Assembly (NCBI GenBank): GCA_900068845.1
Contig: CEFQ01000010.1
Span: 268,254-332,253 of the forward strand
Direction of reading: 5' to 3'
DNA from: Enterobacter ludwigii
GTDB taxonomy: Bacteria; Pseudomonadota; Gammaproteobacteria; Enterobacterales; Enterobacteriaceae
DNA: 64,000 nt
Shown here: positions 39,161 to 47,121 of the stretch, piece after piece
Layout of the letters: each line of letters begins with the position of its first letter
How positions within the stretch are numbered: position 1 is the stretch's first letter
Translations under genes and position numbers: made by a program
Notes under the pieces: model-generated
Seen by the model: the letters and a program-made list of their open reading frames with translations, nothing else
Databases searched by the model: none
What the model was told of the DNA's origin: nothing

Positions 39161-39248
39161 ATTAACCCATTTGCCAGTGTGAAAAACTTTTTTTCAGGTA
39201 GGCTATGCGCTCTCAGACGTTGCTCCGCGGGTTATCTAAGGAAGAAAA

Positions 39249-39644
39249 ATGACAAGTCTCGCTCAGGAAGCTAAGCATAGCGTGGTGGTTTTACATCAGC
39301 TTATCGAACGTATTTTCAATCAGGCAGAAGGTAGCGACGACAGCATTGACCTGTTTTTGTCGTACTTTCATCCCGAATTTAAAATGGTGACGCCGCAAGG
39401 CAAAAGATTGGATCTCAACGAAATGGAAGTGCTTTTTCGCCAGCTCCAGGGACAGCGTGAAGGTATGCGCATTGCGACCAGTGAGCATGCCATCATTTCG
39501 CAGCAAAGCGATGAAGTGACGATTCAGTATCGTGAATTACAGATGATGAACGGTACCAATCAGAGTCGCATTTCACTGGCGGTACTGGATTGCAGCACCA
39601 CCATTCCTCGCTGGCGTTACCTGCAAGAAACTTTCGTTGCCTGA
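39249..39644 (+). CDS. NTF2-like (DUF4440-type) small protein
   Basis: This 131-residue cytoplasmic protein has an NTF2/SnoaL-like pattern: an N-terminal helix, LFLSYFHPEFKMVTPQGKRL, VLFRQLQGQREGMRI, EVTIQYRELQ and a terminal strand ending WRYLQETF. Such proteins often bind small molecules or are enzymes, but no catalytic set is evident and I do not know its function. A GGAAG sits just upstream of the ATG. It occupies the glnS-fur interval where E. coli has chiP and related genes, has its own terminator, and is convergent with fur. Confidence 0.75.
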   Translation: MTSLAQEAKHSVVVLHQLIERIFNQAEGSDDSIDLFLSYFHPEFKMVTPQGKRLDLNEMEVLFRQLQGQREGMRIATSEHAIISQQSDEVTIQYRELQMMNGTNQSRISLAVLDCSTTIPRWRYLQETFVA

Positions 39645-39652
39645 TTTCAGGT

Positions 39653-39686
39653 ATAAAAAAAACCGGCTCGAGCGCCGGTTTTTTTA
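39653..39686. terminator. Bidirectional terminator between the NTF2-like gene and fur
   Basis: The ACCGGC / GCCGGT stem (39662-39679) is flanked by eight A on the left and seven T on the right, so it can serve both convergent genes. Confidence 0.87.
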
Positions 39687-39705
39687 TACTGCATAGCACA
39701 CTCAA

Positions 39706-40155
39706 TTACTTATCGTGGAGCGAGTCGTCTTCGCGGCAGTCTCCCAGCGCACAGTGACCGTAAAGGTACAGGCTGTGGTTGCTGAGTTTGATGCCATGGC
39801 GAGTGGCAATTTCACGCTGACGCGTTTCAATTGATTCATCGCTGAACTCGATAACTTTGCCACAATCCAGGCAAATCAAGTGATCATGGTGATGCTGCTG
39901 AGTCAGTTCGAAGACAGATTTACCGCCTTCAAAGTTATGACGGGTTACGATGCCCGCGTCGTCAAACTGGTTAAGAACGCGATACACCGTTGCCAGGCCA
40001 ATCTCTTCGCCCATATCAATCAGGCGCTTGTACAAATCTTCCGCACTGACGTGATGGGACTCGGGGCCAGGTCCCTGAAGCACTTCCAGAATTTTCAGTC
40101 TGGGTAGCGTGACTTTCAGGCCAGCCTTCTTCAATGCGGAGTTGTTGTCAGTCAT
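39706..40155 (-). CDS. fur: Ferric uptake regulator Fur
   Basis: Fur represses iron-acquisition genes when loaded with Fe2+. The 149-residue protein has an N-terminal winged helix (ALKKAGLKVTLPRLKILEVL, HVSAEDLYKRLIDMGEEIGLATVYRVL), the metal-binding HHHDHLICLDCGK segment and a C-terminal pair in CALGDC for structural zinc. The start has AGGA 11 bases upstream. A possible Fur-like operator and a -10 hexamer lie 65-92 bases upstream, suggesting autoregulation. A 17-codon ORF precedes it. Confidence 0.97.
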   Translation of the reverse strand: MTDNNSALKKAGLKVTLPRLKILEVLQGPGPESHHVSAEDLYKRLIDMGEEIGLATVYRVLNQFDDAGIVTRHNFEGGKSVFELTQQHHHDHLICLDCGKVIEFSDESIETRQREIATRHGIKLSNHSLYLYGHCALGDCREDDSLHDK

Positions 40156-40178
40156 GCGGATATTGTCCTGTTACTTTG

Positions 40179-40232
40179 CTAGTCACTTGCGGCGCAGGGG
40201 CCTTGAATGTTTAGGTCAACGCGCATTCTCAT
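40179..40232 (-). CDS. Possible upstream ORF of fur (uof-like)
   Basis: A 17-codon ORF (MRMRVDLNIQGPCAASD) begins 10 bases after a TATAAT -10 element and ends 23 bases before fur. In E. coli a short ORF named uof precedes fur and couples RyhB control to fur translation. The sequence here has a weak ribosome site and does not overlap the fur start, so equivalence is uncertain. Confidence 0.3.
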   Translation of the reverse strand: MRMRVDLNIQGPCAASD

Positions 40233-40247
40233 TTGCGTCTCATTATA
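40220..40247 (-). promoter_or_regulatory. fur promoter -10 with Fur-box-like sequence
   Basis: The minus strand has TATAAT (40242-40247) running into TGAGACGCAAATGAGAATGC, which contains GAGAC and GAGAAT hexamer-like repeats of Fur boxes. This would place Fur over the promoter start. No strong -35 is visible. Confidence 0.45.
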
Positions 40248-40469
40248 GAACTCAAGCAGTGAAATGAAAACCAAAGCAACGTCCTTAATCACCAAAGGCT
40301 GTAAGGATAATGTCACTAACGTCTTCATGACGCTTGGGTTTTGGATTCCATTTCACTCAGCCTCATTCTACTGCCAGAGGAATAAGCGGATGACCATTGC
40401 GGGTATTCTACAGATTTGCGGGGAAAAGTTAAAAAACCGTAGCTATTATTTTTATAGGAAATTCCGTTA

Positions 40470-40497
40470 CCCGATGTGAGATTACGCCCACATCGGG
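40470..40497. repeat. Inverted repeat after fldA
   Basis: CCCGATGTG (40470-40478) and CACATCGGG (40489-40497) form a 9-bp stem with a 10-base loop just downstream of the fldA stop. A U-tract is lacking on the minus strand, so it may be a stability hairpin or a weak terminator. Confidence 0.55.
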
Positions 40498-40509
40498 CAG
40501 AGCAGGGAA

Positions 40510-41040
40510 TCAGGCTTCAATAATCTCTTTCAGCTGCAGCTCGTCAAAGATCTGCTTAACCCACTTCTCAACACGTTCGTTGGTCAATTCCGGCTGACGA
40601 TCTTCGTCAATAGCCAGACCAAGGAAGTTTTTATCATCGGCCAGGCCTTTTGACGCTTCAAAATGATAGCCTTCAGTTGGCCAGTGACCGACGATCACCG
40701 CACCGTTCGGCTCGATGATGTCACGGATGGTGCCCATCGCATCACAGAAGTACTCGGCGTAATCTTCCTGATCGCCACAACCAAACAACGCTACCAGCTT
40801 GCCATCGAAGTCAATCTCTTCCAGCGTCGGGAAGAAATCATCCCAGTCACACTGCGCTTCGCCATAATACCAGGTCGGAATGCCCAGCAGCAGGATGTCG
40901 AACGCCTCGAGATCTTCTTTGGTGCTCTTAGCAATGTCATGCACTTCGGCGACATCTTTACCCAGTTGTTTCTGGATCATCTTTGCAATATTTTCAGTGT
41001 TGCCGGTATCGCTGCCGAAGAAAATGCCTACGATTGCCAT
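40510..41040 (-). CDS. fldA: Flavodoxin 1 (FldA)
   Basis: FldA is an FMN protein that passes electrons to radical-SAM and other enzymes, such as LipA and MiaB in this window. The 176-residue protein has the phosphate-binding loop FGSDTGNTENIAK, isoalloxazine-stacking regions (TWYYGEAQCDWDDF and FGCGDQEDYAEYFC), and the length of E. coli FldA. It lies upstream of fur on the same strand, an arrangement conserved in enterics. Confidence 0.97.
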   Translation of the reverse strand: MAIVGIFFGSDTGNTENIAKMIQKQLGKDVAEVHDIAKSTKEDLEAFDILLLGIPTWYYGEAQCDWDDFFPTLEEIDFDGKLVALFGCGDQEDYAEYFCDAMGTIRDIIEPNGAVIVGHWPTEGYHFEASKGLADDKNFLGLAIDEDRQPELTNERVEKWVKQIFDELQLKEIIEA

Positions 41041-41177
41041 GGGTTAGGTAACCTCTTAAATCCTGATTGTGAATGTAAGTCAGTTGACTGCACAGTTATG
41101 CGAATAATAGCAGACCGGTAAAAAGTGCGGAACGTGTAAAGCCGTGACTTTGTGTTCCAGCGTGCGGTCTTCGTGCG

Positions 41178-41453
41178 TTACGACAGTTTGAGCTGTGCCA
41201 GCAGCATTTGTTCAATCAATTCGCTGCGACTGATATTTTGCTGATCGGCCAGCGTGCTGAGCGCGTCAACCGCTTCGCTCGACATCTTCAGCTCAACACG
41301 ACGCAGCCCACGCACTTTATCGCGCTTGAGCTGATTACGTTTGTTGATGCGTAACTGTTCATCACGCGTCAGCGGGCTAGTTTTCGGGCGACCAGGACGC
41401 CGCTCGTCTGCGAAGAGATCAAGCGTAGTGCGGTCTGTCTGTTCTTTTGCCAT
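41178..41453 (-). CDS. ybfE: YbfE, ribbon-helix-helix-like protein
   Basis: This 91-residue basic protein matches E. coli YbfE (MAKEQTDRTTLDLFADERRP). The start at 41453 matches that N-terminus; the frame runs 31 codons further upstream without similarity. The C-terminal half (VELKMSSEAVDALSTLADQQ, ISRSELIEQML) reads as a ribbon-helix-helix DNA-binding fold. In E. coli the gene is LexA-regulated, but I see no CTGT-N8-ACAG box upstream here. Its exact role is unknown. Confidence 0.9.
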   Translation of the reverse strand: MAKEQTDRTTLDLFADERRPGRPKTSPLTRDEQLRINKRNQLKRDKVRGLRRVELKMSSEAVDALSTLADQQNISRSELIEQMLLAQLKLS

Positions 41454-41620
41454 GGTTTGTAAAACTGAGTGGGCGCGAACGGCGGAAAGGCGCTGCGCGA
41501 TTAAAACATTATCGGCCCGACCACGGCGAAAAACACGCTGTGGCAAATTTTTAGCGCGACATCATACTCCAGCGCCTTCCCTGACGCCAATCCTAAAGCG
41601 CAAGCGGCAAGCTTTTGCTT

Positions 41621-42385
41621 TTACAGGTTAAAGAAACGCCGAACGGCGCGTAACACCGCATCGGGTTTCTCCGCATGCACCCAATGTCCGGCGCCGTTGA
41701 TCACGTGCGCATGCGCCTGCGGGAACTGACGCAGCAGGGCATCGCGATGCTGATTATCCAGATAAGGCGAATCGCCGCCGCGGATAAACAGTGCCGGATG
41801 CGACCACGCAGGAATTTCCTCCCAGCCGGATAGGGTGCTGTAGTTATCCCACAGCACGGGCACGTTAAAGCGCCATTCGCCTTCAGCGAAAGACTTGAGG
41901 ATAAACTGGATCACGCCATCCTCATCAATATGCTGACGCATCACTTCAGCGGCTTCACTGCGACGCGTGACGCCCGCAGCGGTGACGGCACGAATAGCGG
42001 CAAAAATTTCGTCATGGCGGCGTGTCTGATAATCAACGGGCGCGATATCGATCATCACCATTTTTTCAATGCGTTCTGGCGCAATCGCGCTGAGCGCCAT
42101 GGCGATTTTGCCACCCATTGAGTGGCCGATCACGCCAGCGCGATCGATGTTGTGCGCATCCAGCGTTGCGACAATGTCCTGTGCCATGGCGTGATAGTTC
42201 ATCACATCGCTTCGCGGGGACAAGCCGTGGTTACGCACATCAACCTGCAGTGTGGGACGAGCATCGCGCACACCTCGCGCCAGCACGCCAAGATTATCAA
42301 GGCTACCAAAAAGACCATGGATTAACAGAATCGGCGTGGCATCAGGGGTAGATTGTTCAGTTTGCAGACGGGCGTTCAAAATCAT
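41621..42385 (-). CDS. ybfF: Alpha/beta-hydrolase (esterase) YbfF
   Basis: YbfF is an acyl-CoA/short-chain esterase of the alpha/beta-hydrolase fold. The 254-residue protein has HGLFGSLDNLG (oxyanion region), the nucleophile elbow GHSMGGK, and the catalytic histidine near the end in GAGHWVHAEKP. Its substrate in the cell is not known. It is divergent from seqA and 167 bases from ybfE. Confidence 0.93.
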   Translation of the reverse strand: MILNARLQTEQSTPDATPILLIHGLFGSLDNLGVLARGVRDARPTLQVDVRNHGLSPRSDVMNYHAMAQDIVATLDAHNIDRAGVIGHSMGGKIAMALSAIAPERIEKMVMIDIAPVDYQTRRHDEIFAAIRAVTAAGVTRRSEAAEVMRQHIDEDGVIQFILKSFAEGEWRFNVPVLWDNYSTLSGWEEIPAWSHPALFIRGGDSPYLDNQHRDALLRQFPQAHAHVINGAGHWVHAEKPDAVLRAVRRFFNL

Positions 42386-42633
42386 GGCTAAAGTTCTTAC
42401 GGTTGTGACCTTGGCTTAGGTTATCATGGATTCACCTGTCCAGCAGTCAGGCCGGTGGGCATTAGGGCATATTCCGACTTTTGCCCGGAAACGTTGCCAA
42501 CGCTATCGGCTGCCACGGATTTAACTTTATAATCCTTATGTTAGAACCCGCTCACATTTTGCACGACTGGATTTTGCTAAAGCCGTTGCAATAATGCGTG
42601 GTTCTGTCATTTGCCAGAATCGTACGGAAAAAG

Positions 42634-43173
42634 ATGAAAACGATTGAAGTTGACGAAGAACTCTACCGTTATATTGCCAGCCACACGCAGCACATTGGTG
42701 AAAGCGCCTCAGATATTTTGCGCCGCATGTTGAAGTTTACCGCCGGACAGAGCGCACCTGCTGCGCCTGCCGCTGGTGCATCAATGAAAGAAGCTCAATC
42801 TGCCAGCCGCGAAGCGCGTCCTCAGGATCGCGTTCGTGCGGTGCGTGAACTGCTGCTTTCCGATGAATATGCCGAGCAGAATAAGGCGGTTAACCGCTTT
42901 ATGTTGGTACTGTCAACGCTCTATCGTCTTGATCCGGCTGCGTTTGCTGAAGCTACTGCCTCGCTGCAGGGCCGTACCCGCGTCTACTTTGCGGGCGACG
43001 AGCACACGCTGCTGCAAAATGGCACCCATACCAAGCCTAAGCACGTTCCCGGCACACCGTACTGGGTGATCACGAATACCAATACAGGTCGCAAATGCAG
43101 CATGGTGGAACACATCATGCTGGCTATGCAGTTCCCACACGAACTGACAGAGAAAGTTCGCGGCACCATTTAA
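42634..43173 (+). CDS. seqA: Negative regulator of replication initiation SeqA
   Basis: SeqA binds hemimethylated GATC sites, sequestering oriC and dnaA after initiation. The start at 42634 gives 179 residues (MKTIEVDEELYRYIASHTQH), with the N-terminal oligomerisation domain, a linker at about 40-70 and the C-terminal DNA-binding domain (ending VEHIMLAMQFPHELTEKVRGTI). Twelve upstream in-frame codons lack similarity. pgm follows after 24 bases in the same operon. Confidence 0.96.
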   Translation: MKTIEVDEELYRYIASHTQHIGESASDILRRMLKFTAGQSAPAAPAAGASMKEAQSASREARPQDRVRAVRELLLSDEYAEQNKAVNRFMLVLSTLYRLDPAAFAEATASLQGRTRVYFAGDEHTLLQNGTHTKPKHVPGTPYWVITNTNTGRKCSMVEHIMLAMQFPHELTEKVRGTI

Positions 43174-43197
43174 CTGAAGCGTCAGGGAGAAGCGCCA

Positions 43198-44838
43198 ATG
43201 GCCAATCACCCCCGTGCTGGGCAGCCTGCCCAGCAGAGCGATTTGATTAACGTTGCACAATTAACCTCGCAGTATTACGTCCTGAAGCCCGATGTGGCGA
43301 ATCCGGATCATGCGGTGAAATTTGGCACTTCAGGCCACCGCGGCAGCGCGGGACGCCAAAGCTTCAATGAACAACACATTTTAGCGATCGCCCAGGCAAT
43401 TGCTGAAGAGCGCAAAAAGAACGGCATCACCGGTCCATGCTACGTCGGTAAAGACACGCATGCGCTGTCTGAGCCAGCGATTCTGTCAGTGCTGGAAGTG
43501 CTGGCTGCTAACGGCGTGGACGTGATTGTGCAGCAGGACAACGGTTATACACCGACGCCTGCCATCTCTAACGCCATTCTTGAGCACAACAAACGCGGCG
43601 GCGCGCAGGCGGACGGCATCGTTATCACGCCTTCACACAACCCACCGGAAGATGGTGGTATCAAATACAATCCGCCAAACGGTGGCCCAGCTGATACCAA
43701 CGTCACCAAAGTGGTAGAAGATCGCGCTAACCAGCTGATCAAAGGCGAGCTGAAAGACGTGAAACGTCTGCCGCTGGATCAGGCATGGGCGAGCGGTCAC
43801 ATCGTTGAGCAGGATCTGATCCAGCCGTACGTAGAAGGTCTGGCGCAGGTGATTGACTTTGCCGCCATTCAGAAAGCGGGTCTGAAAATTGGCGTGGATC
43901 CGTTAGGCGGTTCTGGCATTGCTTACTGGCAGCGCATCGCTGAGCATTACCAGCTTGATCTGACCATCGTTAACGATGCGATCGATCAAACTTTCCGTTT
44001 CATGCATCTGGATAAAGATGGCGTGGTGCGTATGGACTGCTCATCAGAGTGCGCGATGGCCGGTTTGCTGGCGTATAAAGACAAATTCGACCTGGCCTTT
44101 GGTAACGATCCCGATTACGACCGTCATGGTATCGTCACGCCTGCGGGTCTGATGAATCCGAACCACTATCTGGCGGTGGCGATCAACTACCTCTTCCAGC
44201 ATCGCCCACAGTGGGGCAAAGACGTTGCTGTGGGTAAAACCCTGGTTTCCAGCGCAATGATTGACCGCGTTGTCAACGACATTGGCCGTAAGCTGGTGGA
44301 AGTACCGGTTGGTTTCAAATGGTTCGTTGATGGTCTGTTCGATGGCAGCTTTGGCTTCGGCGGTGAAGAGAGCGCGGGCGCATCCTTCCTGCGTTTCGAT
44401 GGCTCAGCCTGGTCAACCGATAAAGACGGCATCATTCTGTGCCTGCTGGCCGCAGAAATTACGGCGGTAACCGGCAAGAACCCGCAGCAGCATTATGACG
44501 AGCTGGCTGAGCGCTTTGGTGCGCCAAGCTATAACCGTCTGCAGGCACCGGCGACTTCGGCTCAGAAAGCGGCGCTGTCTAAGCTGTCACCAGAAATGGT
44601 GAGTGCTGATACGCTGGCAGGTGATCCGATCACCGCACGCCTGACTGCCGCGCCGGGTAACGGTGCGTCAATCGGTGGTCTGAAAGTGATGACGGAGAAC
44701 GGCTGGTTTGCCGCACGTCCGTCGGGTACTGAAGACGCTTACAAAATTTACTGCGAGAGCTTCCTTGGTGCTGAACATCGTCAGCAAATTGAGAAAGAAG
44801 CGGTTGAGATTGTTAGTGAAGTGCTGAAAAACGCCTGA
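43198..44838 (+). CDS. pgm: Phosphoglucomutase
   Basis: Pgm interconverts glucose-1-P and glucose-6-P, supplying UDP-glucose for envelope and trehalose synthesis. The 546-residue protein matches E. coli in length, with the active-site serine in [11 protein letters not shown], the metal loop [10 protein letters not shown] and the sugar-binding loop [12 protein letters not shown]. It shares an operon with seqA (24-base gap), as in E. coli. Confidence 0.97.
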   Translation: MANHPRAGQPAQQSDLINVAQLTSQYYVLKPDVANPDHAVKFGTSGHRGSAGRQSFNEQHILAIAQAIAEERKKNGITGPCYVGKDTHALSEPAILSVLEVLAANGVDVIVQQDNGYTPTPAISNAILEHNKRGGAQADGIVITPSHNPPEDGGIKYNPPNGGPADTNVTKVVEDRANQLIKGELKDVKRLPLDQAWASGHIVEQDLIQPYVEGLAQVIDFAAIQKAGLKIGVDPLGGSGIAYWQRIAEHYQLDLTIVNDAIDQTFRFMHLDKDGVVRMDCSSECAMAGLLAYKDKFDLAFGNDPDYDRHGIVTPAGLMNPNHYLAVAINYLFQHRPQWGKDVAVGKTLVSSAMIDRVVNDIGRKLVEVPVGFKWFVDGLFDGSFGFGGEESAGASFLRFDGSAWSTDKDGIILCLLAAEITAVTGKNPQQHYDELAERFGAPSYNRLQAPATSAQKAALSKLSPEMVSADTLAGDPITARLTAAPGNGASIGGLKVMTENGWFAARPSGTEDAYKIYCESFLGAEHRQQIEKEAVEIVSEVLKNA

Positions 44839-44854
44839 TTAGATCAGTGAAGAG

Positions 44855-44880
44855 AAAAGGCCGCTTAGCGGCCTTTTTTT
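44855..44880 (+). terminator. Intrinsic terminator after pgm
   Basis: GGCCGC-TTA-GCGGCC is followed by seven T. The T-tract runs into the stop codon of the convergent kdpE gene (44879-44881). Confidence 0.88.
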
Positions 44881-45553
44881 ATGGCATAAAACGGTAGCCA
44901 ATACCGGTTTCTGTCAGCAAATGGCTTGGCTGTGTCGGATTGGCTTCCAGCTTCTGCCGCAAATGGCCCATATAGATGCGCAAGTAGTGGCTGTGCTCCA
45001 CCGCATTTGGCCCCCAAACCTGATTAAGCAACTGACGCTGCGTCAGCACTTTGCCGGCATTATTCAGGAGTAAGCTCAGCAGACGGAATTCAGTCGGCGT
45101 CAGATGCACTTCCTGTTCGTTGCGCAGCACGCGGCGCGCCGCCAAATCGACGCTCACTTCACCAAATTTCACAATTGGTTCAGGCTGGCTGCTTTGATGA
45201 CGACGCAGCGCCACGCGCACGCGCGCCAGCAGTTCACCAATGCCAAATGGCTTGGTCAGATAATCATCCGCACCGGCGTCCAGCGCATCAATCTTATCCT
45301 GCTCATCGCTGCGAGCCGACAACACAATCACCGGCATGCTGCTCCACTGGCGTACTTCACGGATAAAGTCATTGCCATCGCCATCGGGCAAGCCAAGATC
45401 CAGGATGACCAGATCGGGCTTACGCGTGGCCGCTTCAATCAGGCCGCGCTGCAGCTGTTCAGCTTCCACAATCTTCAGGCCCTCGCTCTCCAGCGCCAGG
45501 CGCACGAAACGGCGAATCTCTTTTTCATCTTCCACTATCAAGATGGTCGTCAC
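44879..45553 (-). CDS. kdpE: Response regulator KdpE, orphaned from its kinase and target genes
   Basis: This 224-residue OmpR-type regulator matches KdpE, which in E. coli activates kdpFABC when phosphorylated by KdpD. The receiver domain has the acidic pocket VEDE, the phosphoacceptor Asp in VILDLGLPDG, and the conserved Lys in LTKPFG. The C-terminal winged helix ends GIGYRFMP. All key residues are intact. The start is GTG with GGAGG just upstream and overlaps a TGA (GTGA), a relic of kdpD-kdpE coupling. kdpD and kdpFABC are absent; ybfA follows directly. No promoter is evident. Confidence 0.92.
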   Translation of the reverse strand: MTTILIVEDEKEIRRFVRLALESEGLKIVEAEQLQRGLIEAATRKPDLVILDLGLPDGDGNDFIREVRQWSSMPVIVLSARSDEQDKIDALDAGADDYLTKPFGIGELLARVRVALRRHQSSQPEPIVKFGEVSVDLAARRVLRNEQEVHLTPTEFRLLSLLLNNAGKVLTQRQLLNQVWGPNAVEHSHYLRIYMGHLRQKLEANPTQPSHLLTETGIGYRFMP

Positions 45554-45588
45554 GCTGCCTCCAGCGGCAAAAAAGTTAACGTATCACT
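45550..45588 (-). pseudogene. Probable 3' fossil of kdpD
   Basis: An open fragment of 12 codons (SDTLTFLPLEAA) ends in a TGA overlapping the GTG of kdpE, as the end of kdpD does in intact operons. The FLPLE string resembles the final strand of a histidine-kinase ATPase domain. It is closed upstream by a TAA, so the rest of kdpD is gone. The length is too short for certainty. Confidence 0.45.
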
Positions 45589-45800
45589 TTAGCAATAAAG
45601 CGGCCCGCCGTCCGTCACGAAGTTATTAACTTGAAAGGAACCTTTAATTCACAATTATGTAACTAAATTTCATCCCGGCGCAAACTGATTGAAAAAAGCA
45701 CAAATAAGGTGGTCGGATGAGTAGTAAAATTACACAATAACGGTTAATATCTGAACCAGATCACATTTCAACGCAACGTTTACCACAAGGGGGCCAAAAA
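45554..45800. other. Deletion scar and ybfA promoter region
   Basis: Beyond the short kdpD fossil, this AT-rich stretch of about 210 bases has no recognisable kdpABC or kdpD coding sequence. It should carry the ybfA promoter on the plus strand; the ybfA ribosome site is AAGGGGG around 45788-45794. Confidence 0.5.
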
Positions 45801-46001
45801 ATGGATAGAGCATATCCACTGTATAAAATCGTATTGCGCCGCGTGCTGGTGGTAGCAATCGGTTTGCTGGCGCTGCCAGTCATGTTATTCCGCTCAGATC
45901 GTGCACGTTTGTACAGTTACCTGCATCGCATGTGGTGCAAAACCAGTACTAAACCGGTATGGCTGGCGCAGTCGGAAGCGGCTGCCGGCATTCACTGGTA
46001 A
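45801..46001 (+). CDS. ybfA: YbfA family membrane protein (DUF2517)
   Basis: This 66-residue protein has one hydrophobic helix (about 14-30, [16 protein letters not shown]) followed by the family's [20 protein letters not shown] segment. The match to E. coli YbfA, which lies at the other end of the kdp locus, is clear. Its function is unknown. It has a strong ribosome site and its own terminator, so it is probably expressed alone. Confidence 0.9.
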   Translation: MDRAYPLYKIVLRRVLVVAIGLLALPVMLFRSDRARLYSYLHRMWCKTSTKPVWLAQSEAAAGIHW

Positions 46002-46020
46002 GCGATTTCTACGCATCATT

Positions 46021-46057
46021 AACCCGGCGACTTCCCGTGAAGTGCCGGGTTTTTTTA
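46021..46057 (+). terminator. Intrinsic terminator after ybfA
   Basis: AACCCGGC pairs with GCCGGGTT, with an inner CTTC/GAAG stem, and is followed by a seven-T tract about 20 bases beyond the ybfA stop. Confidence 0.85.
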
Positions 46058-46153
46058 TTGATAATTTTCACTCCTTGCTTACCTTGCCACTGTTATCCCG
46101 CGCTAATTCAGCTACACTTAAAACCTCTACAAGATTTCAGGGGTTGTACAAGT

Positions 46154-47110
46154 ATGAGCGAGAAAATTCCTGTCGGTATCAGCGCTTGTTTGCTCGGGGA
46201 TAAAGTCCGATTCGATGGCGGTCATAAACGTTTTACGTTCGCTACTGATGAACTCGTACCATTTGTGCGCTTCGAACCTATTTGTCCTGAAATGGCAATT
46301 GGCTTACCGACACCGCGTCCGGCTTTGCGTCTGGTCAAAGAGAGTGATGACAATATTCATCTCTGTTTCAGCAAGGATGGCGGCGAAGAAGTTACCGATA
46401 AGATGCAGCGCTGGTCCGCAGAGCGTGTGAAGTCGCTGCATCATCTGTGCGGTTACATTCTGTGTGCCAAATCGCCAAGCTGTGGGTTGGAGCGCGTGCG
46501 CGTTTATGAACCCGAAACCAACAACAATCGCAAAGCGGGCACCGGCATGTTCACCGCATTTCTGCAGAAAGAGATGCCGTGGTTACCGCTGGAAGAGGAT
46601 GGACGCCTGCACGATGATGCCATTCGCGAAAACTTTATCGGCCGCGTTTACGCGCTGCACGAATTCAACGAGATGTGGCGCAGCGGCCTGTCGCGTCACA
46701 AGCTGATGGCCTTTCATAGCCGCTATAAACTGCTATTGCTCTCTCATGCGCAGGATGAATACCGTGAAATGGGACGCTTTGTCGCGGCGATGGATCAGTG
46801 GGATTCGCTGGAAGATTATGCCTGCGAGTACCGCAATCGCCTGATGCATCTCATGTCGCATCAGGCATCACGTCGTAATCACACCAATGTGCTGATGCAT
46901 GTACAAGGCTATTTCCGTCCGCAACTGAGTTCGCCACAGCGGCAGGAGCTGGCACAACTTATCGATCGCTATCGTCTTGGCGTGCAACCATTATTAGCGC
47001 CGATAACCATGCTGAAACACTACATGGCGGAGTATCCACACCCGTGGCTGGCTCAGCAACGCTACTTTGATCCTTACCCGGAAGCGCTACGTTTGCGCTA
47101 CGGGCAATAA
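46154..47110 (+). CDS. ybgA: YbgA family protein, DUF523-DUF1722 fusion
   Basis: The product (318 residues, start 46154) has an N-terminal DUF523 domain with conserved cysteines (GISACLLGDKVRFDG, CPEMAIGLPTPR, CAKSPSCGLERV) and a C-terminal DUF1722 domain (from about residue 190: LMAFHSRYKLLLLSHAQDEY). E. coli YbgA contains only the DUF1722 part. The role is not established; linkage to photolyase downstream (11-base gap) hints at a DNA-repair or redox setting. The DUF523 cysteines could bind a metal or iron-sulfur cluster. Confidence 0.88.
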   Translation: MSEKIPVGISACLLGDKVRFDGGHKRFTFATDELVPFVRFEPICPEMAIGLPTPRPALRLVKESDDNIHLCFSKDGGEEVTDKMQRWSAERVKSLHHLCGYILCAKSPSCGLERVRVYEPETNNNRKAGTGMFTAFLQKEMPWLPLEEDGRLHDDAIRENFIGRVYALHEFNEMWRSGLSRHKLMAFHSRYKLLLLSHAQDEYREMGRFVAAMDQWDSLEDYACEYRNRLMHLMSHQASRRNHTNVLMHVQGYFRPQLSSPQRQELAQLIDRYRLGVQPLLAPITMLKHYMAEYPHPWLAQQRYFDPYPEALRLRYGQ

Positions 47111-47121
47111 TTCGGGGCTTT

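Larger units (their letters stand above)
40156..40509. promoter_or_regulatory. fldA-fur intergenic region
   Basis: These 354 bases separate fldA and fur, both on the minus strand. They contain a -10/Fur-like segment, a short upstream ORF, and at the fldA end an inverted repeat. A 71-codon ORF on the plus strand (40264-40479) runs against both genes and has no recognisable features, so I do not call it a gene. Confidence 0.5.

Noticed and set aside
40264..40479. 71-codon ORF between fldA and fur on the plus strand
   Set aside because: It runs against both flanking genes through AT-rich control sequence, has no good ribosome site and no motif.
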